DNA of 64,000 nucleotides from Streptomyces sp. NBC_01314. GTDB lineage: Bacteria; Actinomycetota; Actinomycetes; Streptomycetales; Streptomycetaceae. The notes under the pieces are model-generated. The model was not told where the DNA came from. It ran no database searches and saw nothing but the letters and a program-made list of their open reading frames with translations. This document shows positions 1-8,063 of the stretch, piece by piece. A program made the position numbers and the translations under genes. Within the stretch, counting starts at the first letter, position 1. Each line of letters opens with the position of its first letter. The DNA is taken from contig NZ_CP108394.1 of the NCBI RefSeq assembly GCF_041435215.1, positions 4,712,001 to 4,776,000 of the forward strand. Reading direction: 5' to 3'.

Positions 1-528
1 CCGCTGTATGTCGCGGTCCTGGACGAGAGCTGCCTGCGCAACTCGGTCGGGAGCCCGGAGGTCATGCGTGACCAGTGCGCGCATCTGCTCAGCGTTGGAC
101 GACGGCCCAACATCCGCGTCCAGGTGGTCCCGGCGGATCTCTACGGACTCATCCGCCCCAAGGTCTCCATGTCGCTGATCGACCTTCCCGGCGAGCGGTG
201 GGTCTACTCGGAGTCGCAGCACAGCGGCCACTTCAACAATGATCCGGCGGCCTACGCCCGCGACAGCCAGACCTATGATGTGCTCAGAGCGGACATCCCG
301 TCAGCCCGCGAGTCCGCCGCTCTGATCAGCGACGTGATGGAGGGGTACGAGCCTCATGGACAGGTACGACCTGAGCGCGGCGATCTGGATCAAGAGCAGC
401 TACAGCGGCAACGACGGCGGCAACTGCCTGGAAGTGGCGACCTGGATCAAGAGCAGCCACAGCGGCGACAACGGCGGCGACTGCATCCAAATCGCCACCG
501 GTATCCCCGGACTCGTCCCCGTCCGTGA
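1..528 (+). CDS. XRE/Scr1-type regulator, DUF5753 domain, 5-prime truncated
   Basis: The frame is open from base 1, so only the C-terminal part of the protein is in the window. The visible residues, including VQVVPADLYGLIRPKVSMSL and RDSQTYDVLRADIPSARES, match the end of the DUF5753 domain that follows an N-terminal XRE helix-turn-helix in a very large streptomycete family. These proteins usually end within a few codons of a DUF397 gene start. Here no stop is met at that point, and the frame continues about 170 bases into the DUF397 gene, adding an Arg/Gln-rich tail unlikely to be part of the ancestral fold. The pair behaves like a regulator plus small partner, as in the Scr1/Scr2 system. The family assignment is from recognition; the tail is read directly from the sequence. 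Confidence 0.8.
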   Translation, partial: PLYVAVLDESCLRNSVGSPEVMRDQCAHLLSVGRRPNIRVQVVPADLYGLIRPKVSMSLIDLPGERWVYSESQHSGHFNNDPAAYARDSQTYDVLRADIPSARESAALISDVMEGYEPHGQVRPERGDLDQEQLQRQRRRQLPGSGDLDQEQPQRRQRRRLHPNRHRYPRTRPRP

Positions 529-613
529 CAGCAAGAACCCCCACGGCCCGGTACTGGTCATCAACCGCTCCGCCTGGCTCTCCTTCATAGGCGCTGTTCG
601 GTCGGAGTCGTAA
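356..613 (+). CDS. DUF397 small protein with internal tandem duplication
   Basis: An 85-residue protein beginning ATG in the overlap with the DUF5753 gene. The hallmark KSSYSGN-GGNCLEVA and VPVRDSKNPHGPVLVINRSAW segments are those of DUF397, a 60-70 residue family encoded beside XRE/DUF5753 regulators and thought to act with them as an antitoxin- or toxin-like partner. The first hallmark occurs twice, as WIKSSYSGNDGGNCLEVA and again as WIKSSHSGDNGGDCIQIA. This follows from a 57-bp direct duplication at 379-435 and 436-492 and makes the protein roughly 19 residues longer than usual. Partner and start are well supported; the biochemical role of the family is not settled. Confidence 0.85.
   Translation: MDRYDLSAAIWIKSSYSGNDGGNCLEVATWIKSSHSGDNGGDCIQIATGIPGLVPVRDSKNPHGPVLVINRSAWLSFIGAVRSES
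379..492 (+). repeat. 57-bp tandem duplication inside overlapping genes
   Basis: Two head-to-tail 57-bp units (379-435 and 436-492) differ at roughly ten positions. Because 57 is a multiple of three, both overlapping reading frames stay open. One frame duplicates the DUF397 signature; the other duplicates GDLDQEQLQRQRRR in the tail of the upstream regulator. Confidence 0.85.
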
Positions 614-686
614 GCGAACGGGCAGCTTCACCCCTACTCCGAAGCAACTGCCCGTCATTCCCCAGCTGTTGATACCCACAACAGCT

Positions 687-2630
687 ATGACAACGGCAAC
701 AGCGCAGACCCACGCCCTCTTCGACATACCCACCGCGCACCAACCCCCGGAGGGACCCCCCTTCGTGGTGCTGGCCGGAGCGCGAGGCCTCGGCAAGAGC
801 ACGATGCTGCGGGAGCTGCGGGCGGCGTACCGGGGTCGCGCTCCCGTCGCGCTGATCGACGGCGAGGAGACGCGGTTCGACCGGCCTCCCCCAGGCCGCC
901 CCCCGGCGTCCTGGTCGCCCGCGTACGAGGCGCTGGCGGTGATCGCGGAGCAGCTCGGGGAGCCTGTGGACGGTGCCGGGCGGATCACGTTCCCCCGGCT
1001 GGCGTGCGGGCTGCTCGCCGTCGCGGCCGGTGGCTGGGGGGATCGCGGACTGTCGAGGATCTGCACGGAGGCGGAGCGGGTCCTGCTGCTGAGCGACACG
1101 GGCGGCTGGCTGGCGGGGCGGTGGGTGGGGAAGGCCGTGGCCCGGCTGGTGTCGTCGATGTCGGTGCAGGGGCAGCCGGTGGTCGAGGCGATCATCGAGG
1201 CCGCGCTGGAGGCGTTCAGTGAGGGGATGTCGTCCTCGCACCGGCGGCTGCGCCGGGGCGCGGTCTGGTACCGCGACCACCCGAACGCGGCCGGGAACCC
1301 GAAGCGCGGCCTGGTCCTCCTCTCCCAACACTTCAGGGTGGGCGGCGACGCCCGGACCCACGCCGAGCACCATCTCGTACGGGCGCTGCTCGCGGACCTG
1401 GACGACGCGTACGCGGGGGTCGTACCGCGTACGCAGCGAACCGGACGGCCGGTGATCCTGTTGGACAACGTGCAGGAGGCGGCGGGGCGGCGGCTGCTGG
1501 AATCGGTGCTGCGGGGCCGGGCCGACGGCAGGACCGACCAGGTGACGTTCTTCGCCGGGCTGCGGGGGCAGGGCCACCCGGCGCTGCGGAACGCGGCCCG
1601 CCGCACCCTGCCGGAGGTGACACGGACCAGCGGCTGGGCGCCGGGCGGGACGCCGTCGTCGCACGCCCTCCTGGTGTCGTTGCCGCCGCTGTCCCCCGAC
1701 GAGACACGGCAGGCCATGGAGGCGGCCTGCGGTCCCGGACAGCCGATCCCACCCCGACTCCCCTCCTCCGCGCACCGGTTGACCGGAGGCAACCCCCTCG
1801 GCACGTCGCTCATGGCCGAATCGGCGCGCCAGAATTTCCCCCAAGGGCTCACCGGGCCGGCCGACCTGCTGCTCGCCGACCACGCCGGACGCCCCGCCTA
1901 CGAGATGATGCTGGACCGACTCCTCCCGGACGAGGCCCACCTCGACGAGCTGACCGTCCTCGCCATCGCCCACGACCACGACTCGGCCGTCACCCTCGCC
2001 GATTCCCAGCTCCCGGCCGGCTTCGGCGCGTCGGGCGTACGGGCCCTGGAAGACCGCCTGGCGGCGGAAGGCCACGCCCCCGCCCCCGACCACTTCGTGG
2101 GCGACCCGTTCCTCCGGACCCTGCTGTCGCTGCGACTCCGCCACGGGAACGGCGACCGCCCGGACCGCACGGCTTGGCGGGACGCCCACCGCGCGCTCGC
2201 CACCCACTACGGCAGCGCCCGCCCCCTCCACCGCGCCCACCACGAACTCGCCCTGGGCGACGCGGACTTCGCGGTGGCTCACCTCAGCGCCACGTTCCAC
2301 GAGGCGGACCCCCGCACCTGGCTGAAGTCCCTGGTCTTCATCGCGTCGGCCCCGTATGCGGACGGCCCGGACGACCGGGGCGTGGTGGCACTCGGCCGCC
2401 CGGGCACACGCCCGGACCCGGCCCCTCACCCGCGCGTACGCCGTCTGCTGCACGCGGTGTGGCAGCTGACGGATCCCCTCGTCCTACCGGACCCGGAAGT
2501 CGCCGAACGCGTGCGCCGGGAGCTGGAACAGCTCTCCGCCACCCGCCCGGCCGACGACGTGCTCCTGTGGCGGGCGTCGAGGGACTGGCCGGACGACGCG
2601 GTCGCGGGCCGCCCGCTGCGCGTGGGGTGA
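687..2630 (+). CDS. P-loop ATP-binding protein of unknown function
   Basis: A 647-residue protein starting at ATG 687; an in-frame TTG at 669 is an alternative, and neither has a convincing ribosome-binding site. A Walker A motif, GARGLGKST, lies at about residues 31-39, and a Walker B-like strand VILLDNVQEA lies near residue 255. The order fits a STAND/AAA-type NTPase with a long alpha-helical C-terminal half, but I recognise no named family and no sensor or effector domain. The strand opposite carries long open frames, which are shadows caused by GC-rich codon use. It stands alone downstream of the DUF5753/DUF397 pair and upstream of a hairpin at 2664-2699. Function is not inferred. Confidence 0.75.
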   Translation: MTTATAQTHALFDIPTAHQPPEGPPFVVLAGARGLGKSTMLRELRAAYRGRAPVALIDGEETRFDRPPPGRPPASWSPAYEALAVIAEQLGEPVDGAGRITFPRLACGLLAVAAGGWGDRGLSRICTEAERVLLLSDTGGWLAGRWVGKAVARLVSSMSVQGQPVVEAIIEAALEAFSEGMSSSHRRLRRGAVWYRDHPNAAGNPKRGLVLLSQHFRVGGDARTHAEHHLVRALLADLDDAYAGVVPRTQRTGRPVILLDNVQEAAGRRLLESVLRGRADGRTDQVTFFAGLRGQGHPALRNAARRTLPEVTRTSGWAPGGTPSSHALLVSLPPLSPDETRQAMEAACGPGQPIPPRLPSSAHRLTGGNPLGTSLMAESARQNFPQGLTGPADLLLADHAGRPAYEMMLDRLLPDEAHLDELTVLAIAHDHDSAVTLADSQLPAGFGASGVRALEDRLAAEGHAPAPDHFVGDPFLRTLLSLRLRHGNGDRPDRTAWRDAHRALATHYGSARPLHRAHHELALGDADFAVAHLSATFHEADPRTWLKSLVFIASAPYADGPDDRGVVALGRPGTRPDPAPHPRVRRLLHAVWQLTDPLVLPDPEVAERVRRELEQLSATRPADDVLLWRASRDWPDDAVAGRPLRVG

Positions 2631-2663
2631 CCGGAGGTCTCGACTCCGGCGACGGCGACGCGC

Positions 2664-2699
2664 GATGGGGCGGACCTCACCAGGAGATTCCGCCCCATC
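2664..2699 (+). terminator. Hairpin terminator after the ATPase gene
   Basis: An 11-bp perfect stem, GATGGGGCGGA pairing with TCCGCCCCATC around a 14-base loop, begins 34 bases after the ATPase stop codon. There is no strong T-tract, as is usual in Streptomyces terminators. Confidence 0.6.
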
Positions 2700-2701
2700 T
2701 T

Positions 2702-2780
2702 CAACGGGTCATGCGGGTCGTGCGGGTCGTGCGGGTCAACGGGTCATGCGGGTCAACGGGTCATGCTGGTAATGGGTCAT
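2702..2780. repeat. Short 8-9 bp tandem repeats
   Basis: Seven or eight consecutive variants of CGGGTCATG, CGGGTCGTG and CGGGTCAA lie between the ATPase terminator and the 3-prime end of the convergent peptidase gene. This is simple-sequence DNA with no coding evidence. Confidence 0.7.
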
Positions 2781-2790
2781 GCGGCCGGGC

Positions 2791-4452
2791 TCAGAAACGG
2801 TCCGGGGCGCGCTCCGGGAGCGGAGAACCGGGGAGCACCTCCCGCTTCTGGTTCTCCCGTGCCTCCGCGTTCGAGCCGGTCGTCGCCTCGCAGGTCACGT
2901 CCTTCGCCGGGAGCTTTCCGTTGAACAGGTAGCCGTTGACCGCGCCGTCCGAGCAGGCGTTGCCGTTCGGGTAGACGCCGTGGCCCTCGCCGCCGAGGAC
3001 GGTGACCATCTTCGAGCCCTTCAGGTCGGCGTGCAGGGCCTGACCACTGGGCAACGGGGTCTGCGAGTCCCACTCGTTCTGGACGACCAGGGAGCCGACC
3101 TTGTTGTTCACCCTGGTCGCCGGTTCCACGGACTTGTCCCAGAACGCACAGGGTTTGATGCTGGACGCGAAGTCACCGAAGAGGGGATACCGGCGCTTGT
3201 CCGCGATGGCATCCCGTCGGTAGCTCTCAGGATCGCGGGACCACGCGGCCGAGTTGTCGCCGCACACCACGGCCCAGAAGCTCGCCATCGAGTTGTCGGA
3301 CGGCACCTCGGCGGCACCGCCGGCGGCGCCTGCCGTCCCGGTCCCCGCGGAGCCGGCGAACACCGCGAGCTTCTTCGCGGAGGCAGGCTTGCCGGCCGCG
3401 GCCTTCTTCAGCTCCACCATCGCCTCGGAGGCGTACTCCGGGGTGAAGACCGCCCCGCGCATACCGATCCGGATGTCATCAGCGGTGGTCGGCTGCCCGT
3501 CCACCTCGATGGGCTTCTTCTCGGCCCGCGCGACCAGGTCCCAGAAGGTCCGGTCGACCTTCTTCGGGGTGTCACCGAGGCCGTAGGTCGCCGAACGCGC
3601 GGCGGCCCACTCGGTCCACCGGTCGAACGCGGGCTCGGCACCCTCCGCCCACCACTGGATCATCCCTCGCCAGGCGCGCGCCGGTTCGACCGCGCTGTCC
3701 AGCACGAACCGGTCGGCCCGGCGCGGGAAGAGCTGGGTGTAGACGGCGCCCAGGTAGGTGCCGTACGAGTAACCCAGGTACGAGATCTTCTTCTCACCCA
3801 GGATCGCCCGGATCAGATCCATGTCACGCGCGGTGTTGCGCGTGGTGATGTGCCGGAGCGTGTCGCCCGCTTTCTTCTCGCACTTGTTCGCGACGCCGCG
3901 TGCCCAGGCGACGTCCTTGGCGAACGTCGCCTTCTTGTAGGGCCGCAGCCAGTTCTCCTCCCCCGGCTTCAGACCGCAGGAAACCGGGCTGCTACGTCCC
4001 ACACCGCGCGGGTCGAAGCCGATGAGGTCGTACTTCCGCTGTGCGGCTTTGGGGAGCACCTCCTGGATCCCCAGCGGCATGTAGAGCCCCGAGCCCCCGG
4101 GGCCGCCGGGGTTGGAGAACAGGACACCGTGGCGCTTGTCGGGCGCGGTGCTCTTGATCCGGGATATGGCCAGGTCGATCCGCTTGCCGCCGGGGGCCCG
4201 GTAGTCCAGCGGGACCTTGATGGTGGCGCACTGGAACTTCGCGGGAGCGTCGGCGTCGCACCGCTTCCACTTCGGCTTCTGCTTCACATACCGGTCCAGC
4301 GCGCCCTCGGCGGCGGACGAGGAGGCGGTCGAGCGGGAGATGGTCGACGGGGAGGCCGCCGGAGCAGCGGTGGCCGTCGAGGTGGCGAGTGCGGGAGCCA
4401 GCGTTGCCGTGACACTCACGACTAACAGGGGCACGAGACGTCGTCTGCGCAC
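2791..4452 (-). CDS. Secreted S33 tripeptidyl aminopeptidase / alpha-beta hydrolase
   Basis: About 553 residues from GTG 4452, chosen because GGAAGG lies nine bases upstream; an in-frame GTG at 4473 lacks such a site. A Sec signal peptide is clear: an Arg-rich start, a hydrophobic stretch and an Ala-rich exit near residue 30. The hydrolase shows the oxyanion segment NPGGPGGSG (114-122), the nucleophile elbow GYSYG with Ser229, an acidic residue in NEWDSQTP and the final histidine in GEGHGVYPNG. This is the layout of the Streptomyces tripeptidyl aminopeptidase family with its TAP-like C-terminal domain, exported enzymes that remove N-terminal tripeptides from secreted or extracellular proteins. 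The gene stands alone, convergent with the ATPase. Exact substrate preference cannot be read. Confidence 0.88.
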   Translation of the reverse strand: MRRRRLVPLLVVSVTATLAPALATSTATAAPAASPSTISRSTASSSAAEGALDRYVKQKPKWKRCDADAPAKFQCATIKVPLDYRAPGGKRIDLAISRIKSTAPDKRHGVLFSNPGGPGGSGLYMPLGIQEVLPKAAQRKYDLIGFDPRGVGRSSPVSCGLKPGEENWLRPYKKATFAKDVAWARGVANKCEKKAGDTLRHITTRNTARDMDLIRAILGEKKISYLGYSYGTYLGAVYTQLFPRRADRFVLDSAVEPARAWRGMIQWWAEGAEPAFDRWTEWAAARSATYGLGDTPKKVDRTFWDLVARAEKKPIEVDGQPTTADDIRIGMRGAVFTPEYASEAMVELKKAAAGKPASAKKLAVFAGSAGTGTAGAAGGAAEVPSDNSMASFWAVVCGDNSAAWSRDPESYRRDAIADKRRYPLFGDFASSIKPCAFWDKSVEPATRVNNKVGSLVVQNEWDSQTPLPSGQALHADLKGSKMVTVLGGEGHGVYPNGNACSDGAVNGYLFNGKLPAKDVTCEATTGSNAEARENQKREVLPGSPLPERAPDRF

Positions 4453-4630
4453 GAAATCGATCCTTCCGGTCACATGTTCGGACAGGAACGATCATTCAGG
4501 AAGCGGCCATGCATGCGGATCCCTCGCCGGGCCGTGCCTCCCTCCTCCCTGGGAATGACACAACAGTGTGGGGTGATACCTGAGTTGTAGGGGAAGAGGT
4601 CGTGTTCTCAGGGAGGCGGGGAGACCGGCA

Positions 4631-4870
4631 TCAGCGTCGCGACTCGACCAGGACCTCGATGCCGTCGAGCACCCGGTCGAGCCCGAAGTCGAAGTCGAAG
4701 TCGGTGTCGCCCTCGTCCCCGTGCTCGAACACGCCCGAGCCGAGGAGCCGCGCGACGGCGGCGGCATGGCGCCGGCCGGCCCGGCGGATGTTGCGGGCCA
4801 CGTTGGTGGCGATGCCGAGCAGCCACGGGCGCGGCAAGCCGCCCTCCGCGTCCCCGTCTCTGATCCGCGC
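4631..4870 (-). pseudogene. Chimeric remnant: ECF sigma fragment joined to TetR C-terminal fragment
   Basis: One open frame on the minus strand reads first GLPRPWLLGIATNVARNIRR and a following Arg/Ala-rich helix, which is the typical region-2 end of an ECF sigma factor. It then reads DFDFDFGLDRVLDGIEVLV and ends ESRR, typical of the last helix of TetR-family repressors. Neither half is long enough to fold as its parent, and no start codon with a ribosome-binding site fits. I read it as a deletion scar that fused two former genes in frame. It sits between the peptidase promoter and the terminator of the cytochrome c maturation operon. Confidence 0.55.
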
Positions 4871-4934
4871 GCAGCGCACTCCGGTCCCCCGTGTCCCCGT
4901 CATTCGTCTCCACGTACTCCCACTGTCCGTACAG

Positions 4935-4980
4935 CGAAGGCCGGTTCCCGTGACCCGCGTCACAAGGGAACCGGCCTTCG
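4935..4980 (-). terminator. Terminator of the cytochrome c maturation operon
   Basis: A 15-bp perfect stem (CGAAGGCCGGTTCCC with its complement at 4966-4980), further extended by GTGAC/GTCAC, begins 45 bases beyond the ccsB stop codon. Confidence 0.8.
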
Positions 4981-5024
4981 GCGTACGGAAGTCGTACGGG
5001 AGCGGTGGTGCCGGAGCCGAACCG

Positions 5025-6161
5025 TCAGGCGCCGCCTCCGACGGAGTGCAGCACGGCCAGGCCCACGTCGGCGTAGGAGTGCTTGCCGCTGACGAAGATG
5101 TTGACGCCGTAGTAGTTGAACATCCAGCAGGCGAAGGCGGCGATCGCGATGTACGCGGCCTTGCGGCCCTTCCAGCCGGCCGTGGCGCGGGCGTGCAGGT
5201 AACAGGCGTAGGCGACCCAGGTGATGAACGACCAGGTCTCCTTGGGGTCCCAGCCCCAGTAGCGGCCCCACGCGTCGCCCGCCCAGATCGCGCCCGCGAT
5301 GATCGTGAACGTCCACAGCGGGAAGACGGCGGCGTTGACGCGGTACGAGAACTTGTCGAGGGAGGCCGAGGCAGGCAGCCGCTCCATGACGGAGGTCGCG
5401 AACCGGCCGGGCCGGCCGCCGCTCGCGAGCTTGCTCTCGTAGGAGTCCTTGAACAGGTACAGGATCGTGCCGACCGCGCCCACGTAGAAGACCGCGCCGC
5501 AGAAGATCGCGGTGGAGACGTGGATGTACAGCCAGTACGAGTGGAGCGCGGGAACCAACTGGTCGCTGGCGGTGTACAAGACAGTGACGGCCAGACCGAG
5601 ATCGAGGAGGACCGTCGTGATGAGCGGAAGCCCGAGCCAGCGGACGTCCTTCTTCAGCGCGAGCAGCGCGAGGTACACGCCGACGGCCACGGTGGAGAAG
5701 GTGATGTTGAACTCGTACATGTTGCCCCACGGCGCCCGCTGCACCGAGAGGGCCCGCGTGAGCACCCCGCCGAACTCGACGAGGAAGGCGAGCGCGGTGA
5801 GGGACACGGCGATACGGCCGTAGAGGTCGCCCTGCGCGTCTCCGCCGTGCGCGCCGGGCCCGTCCGGCACGTCCCGGGCCCCGGCGGCGGCCCGCACGAC
5901 CACCTTCGGCCGCTCCAGCACGCTGGTCCCGCCGGCCGTCTTCACGGTCACCGCGGGCGCGTCCGCCTTCTTCGCCGCACCCACACCGGCACCGGCATCG
6001 GCGGTGAGCGCGGCAGCCGTACGACCCACCTTGCTCCGGCTCCCGAAGAGCCATTCGGCGATGTACGTGAAGAAGGCGAGGGTGTACACGGCCATCGCGG
6101 AGTAGATCAGCGTGTTGCTGATGTTCGCGAGGTTTTCGTTGGTGGCGGCGGCGAGAGTCAC
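5025..6161 (-). CDS. ccsB: Cytochrome c biogenesis protein CcsB (ResC)
   Basis: A 378-residue polytopic membrane protein and heme-handling partner of ResB in System II cytochrome c maturation. The diagnostic tryptophan-rich WWD-type segment is present as WGRYWGWDPKETWSF, followed by conserved helices ending WMFNYYGVNIFVSGKHSYA. The N-terminal third after the first helix carries a hydrophilic Ala-rich insertion common in actinobacterial homologues. The GTG start overlaps the resB stop by one base (TAGTG), so the two are translationally coupled. It is the last gene of tlpA-ccdA-resB-ccsB and is followed by a strong hairpin. The complex moves heme across the membrane and ligates it to apocytochrome c, needed here for the cytochrome bc1 branch. 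Confidence 0.95.
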   Translation of the reverse strand: MTLAAATNENLANISNTLIYSAMAVYTLAFFTYIAEWLFGSRSKVGRTAAALTADAGAGVGAAKKADAPAVTVKTAGGTSVLERPKVVVRAAAGARDVPDGPGAHGGDAQGDLYGRIAVSLTALAFLVEFGGVLTRALSVQRAPWGNMYEFNITFSTVAVGVYLALLALKKDVRWLGLPLITTVLLDLGLAVTVLYTASDQLVPALHSYWLYIHVSTAIFCGAVFYVGAVGTILYLFKDSYESKLASGGRPGRFATSVMERLPASASLDKFSYRVNAAVFPLWTFTIIAGAIWAGDAWGRYWGWDPKETWSFITWVAYACYLHARATAGWKGRKAAYIAIAAFACWMFNYYGVNIFVSGKHSYADVGLAVLHSVGGGA

Positions 6162-8059
6162 TACTGCTCAGCCCCTTCGGAAGGCACGGCTGGGGTTTGG
6201 GGGTCAGGGGTCTTCGAGTCCGTCGTAGCTGCGGGCAATCGTGCCGCTGGGGCGGCCGCACGGGTGGGCGCGGCGGCACCCGGCGAGCGCCGGTCGGCGT
6301 CACCGCCCTCGGCCTCAGCAGCGGCGGACGGCTCGCTGTCGGAGCCGGGCTCAGCGGCAGTAGGGGCCACTTCGTGCACGGCGGCGGCCAGGTCACCCAG
6401 CTCCTCCGGCACCTTCGCCGACTCACTGCGCCCCAGCCCGGCCATCTCCACGACGGTCACCCCGTCCGGGCCGGCCACCGCCCGCACCCACACCCGCCGA
6501 CGCTGGATGAACAGGGACCCGGCAAGACCGAAGATGGCGGTGAACGCTCCACCCAGGGCCCACCCGCTACCGGGCTGCTGGGTGATCTGGAAGCCGGCCC
6601 ACTCCTTGACCCCGTCGAAGGTGATCGTGCCCGCGCCGTTCGGCAGCGTCATGGACTCGCCGATCTTCAGGTTCTCCCGCACCTGCGCGCCCTTGGAGTC
6701 CTTGAACCCCTTCAGCTTCGACTTGTCGAGCTGGTACACGCTCTGCGGGATGCCCGCGTTGACCCGGAGATCACCGTGGTACGGCTCCAGGTTGAGCACG
6801 GGGTTCAGCAGCGCGGGGAACTGCGAGACCACGGCGGTGTTCTTGCCGCCGTACGTCGGGAGGAAGAAGGCCTGGATGCCGAGCTGGTCCCACTTGTCCT
6901 TGGCGTCGGTGTAACCGTCCATGACCTTGATCGCGCCGGTGGACGTGACATTGGAGTCCAGCGGCAGCAGCGGCGCGGCGTCCTGGAAGACGACCTTGCC
7001 CCTGCCGTCCTTGATGGTGATCACGGGGGCGTACCCGTGACTGACCAGGTAGACCTTCGAGTCGCCGATCTCCAGCGGCTTGTTGACCTCGATCCGGGTC
7101 GACCGCTCCTTGCCGTCGGCGCCGACGGCGTAGTCGACGGAGGCCTCGTAGATACGCGGCGTGCCCTTGTTGGGGCCGCTCGTCTCGTACGTGCCCCGGA
7201 AGTTCTTGAGGTCGAAGCTGAACGGGTTGAGGTCCTCGGCGGTGAAGAGGTTGCCGGACTTGAAGTCGTCGTACTGCGTGAGGGTGTTGGCGAAGCCGTC
7301 GCCCTCGACGATCAGTTTGTTGCCCTCGGACCGGTAGAGCTGGCCCCAGGCGAAGGCGACCAGCATCACGATCAGGGCGATGTGGAAGGCGAGGTTGCCC
7401 GCCTCCCGCAGATAGCCCTTCTCGGCGGCGACGGCGTCCCCGGCGAGGTGCGTGCGGAACCGGCGCTTCTTCAGCTCCTTCAGCGCGGCCTCGCGCACCT
7501 GCTCCGGCGTGGCCTCCGTGCGCCAGGTCGCGTACGCGGGCAGCCGGGTCAGCCGCTTGGGCGCGCCCGGCGGCCGGCCGCGCAGCTGGCCGACGAACTG
7601 CCCGGTGCGGGGCACGATGCAGCCGATGAGCGAGACGAAGAGCAGGATGTAGATCGCCGAGAACCACACCGAGCCGTAGACGTGGAACAGCCCGAGCTTC
7701 TCGTAGAGCGGCCCGAGGGTGTCGTGCCGCTTCATGAAGTCGGCGACCCGGCTCTCGTCCTGCCCCGACTGGGGGATGAGCGAGCCGGGGATCGCCGCGA
7801 GCGACAGCATGAACAGCAGCAGCAGCGCGACCCGCATGGACGTCAGCTGCCGCCAGAACCAGCGGGCCCAGCCGATCACGCCCAGCGAGGGCAGGTTGAG
7901 AGCGTCCTCCTGCGGGGCGGTGGAGAGCTGGGAGCCGGCGGCCCCGAGGTCGTTGTCGTCAACGGCCCCGCTTCCGCGCCGGGCGGTGTTCTCGCGGTCG
8001 CCGCTCGCCTCAGGTGTGCCGGCGTTCTTCTCGCGGTTGCCGGAGTCGGTCGTCGTCAT
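6161..8059 (-). CDS. resB: Cytochrome c biogenesis protein ResB
   Basis: A 632-residue membrane protein with three N-proximal transmembrane segments (WFWRQLTSMRVALLLLFMLS, a second near SVWFSAIYILLFVSLIGC, a third near LAFHIALIVMLVAFAWG), a large extracytoplasmic domain and a last transmembrane helix before an Ala/Glu-rich cytoplasmic tail. With CcsB it forms the System II heme lyase. The charged extension of about 50 residues before the first helix and the long C-terminal tail are typical of Streptomyces homologues. It begins ATG 8059, five bases after the ccdA stop. Confidence 0.95.
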   Translation of the reverse strand: MTTTDSGNREKNAGTPEASGDRENTARRGSGAVDDNDLGAAGSQLSTAPQEDALNLPSLGVIGWARWFWRQLTSMRVALLLLFMLSLAAIPGSLIPQSGQDESRVADFMKRHDTLGPLYEKLGLFHVYGSVWFSAIYILLFVSLIGCIVPRTGQFVGQLRGRPPGAPKRLTRLPAYATWRTEATPEQVREAALKELKKRRFRTHLAGDAVAAEKGYLREAGNLAFHIALIVMLVAFAWGQLYRSEGNKLIVEGDGFANTLTQYDDFKSGNLFTAEDLNPFSFDLKNFRGTYETSGPNKGTPRIYEASVDYAVGADGKERSTRIEVNKPLEIGDSKVYLVSHGYAPVITIKDGRGKVVFQDAAPLLPLDSNVTSTGAIKVMDGYTDAKDKWDQLGIQAFFLPTYGGKNTAVVSQFPALLNPVLNLEPYHGDLRVNAGIPQSVYQLDKSKLKGFKDSKGAQVRENLKIGESMTLPNGAGTITFDGVKEWAGFQITQQPGSGWALGGAFTAIFGLAGSLFIQRRRVWVRAVAGPDGVTVVEMAGLGRSESAKVPEELGDLAAAVHEVAPTAAEPGSDSEPSAAAEAEGGDADRRSPGAAAPTRAAAPAARLPAATTDSKTPDPQTPAVPSEGAEQ

Positions 8060-8063
8060 TGGC

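Noticed and set aside
326..2453. Long minus-strand open frames opposite the ATPase gene
   Set aside because: They are Arg/Pro/Gly-rich shadow frames produced by high-GC third codon positions, with no family similarity.
4602..6914. Plus-strand 770-codon frame
   Set aside because: It is antisense to ccsB and resB, which have clear membrane-protein signatures.
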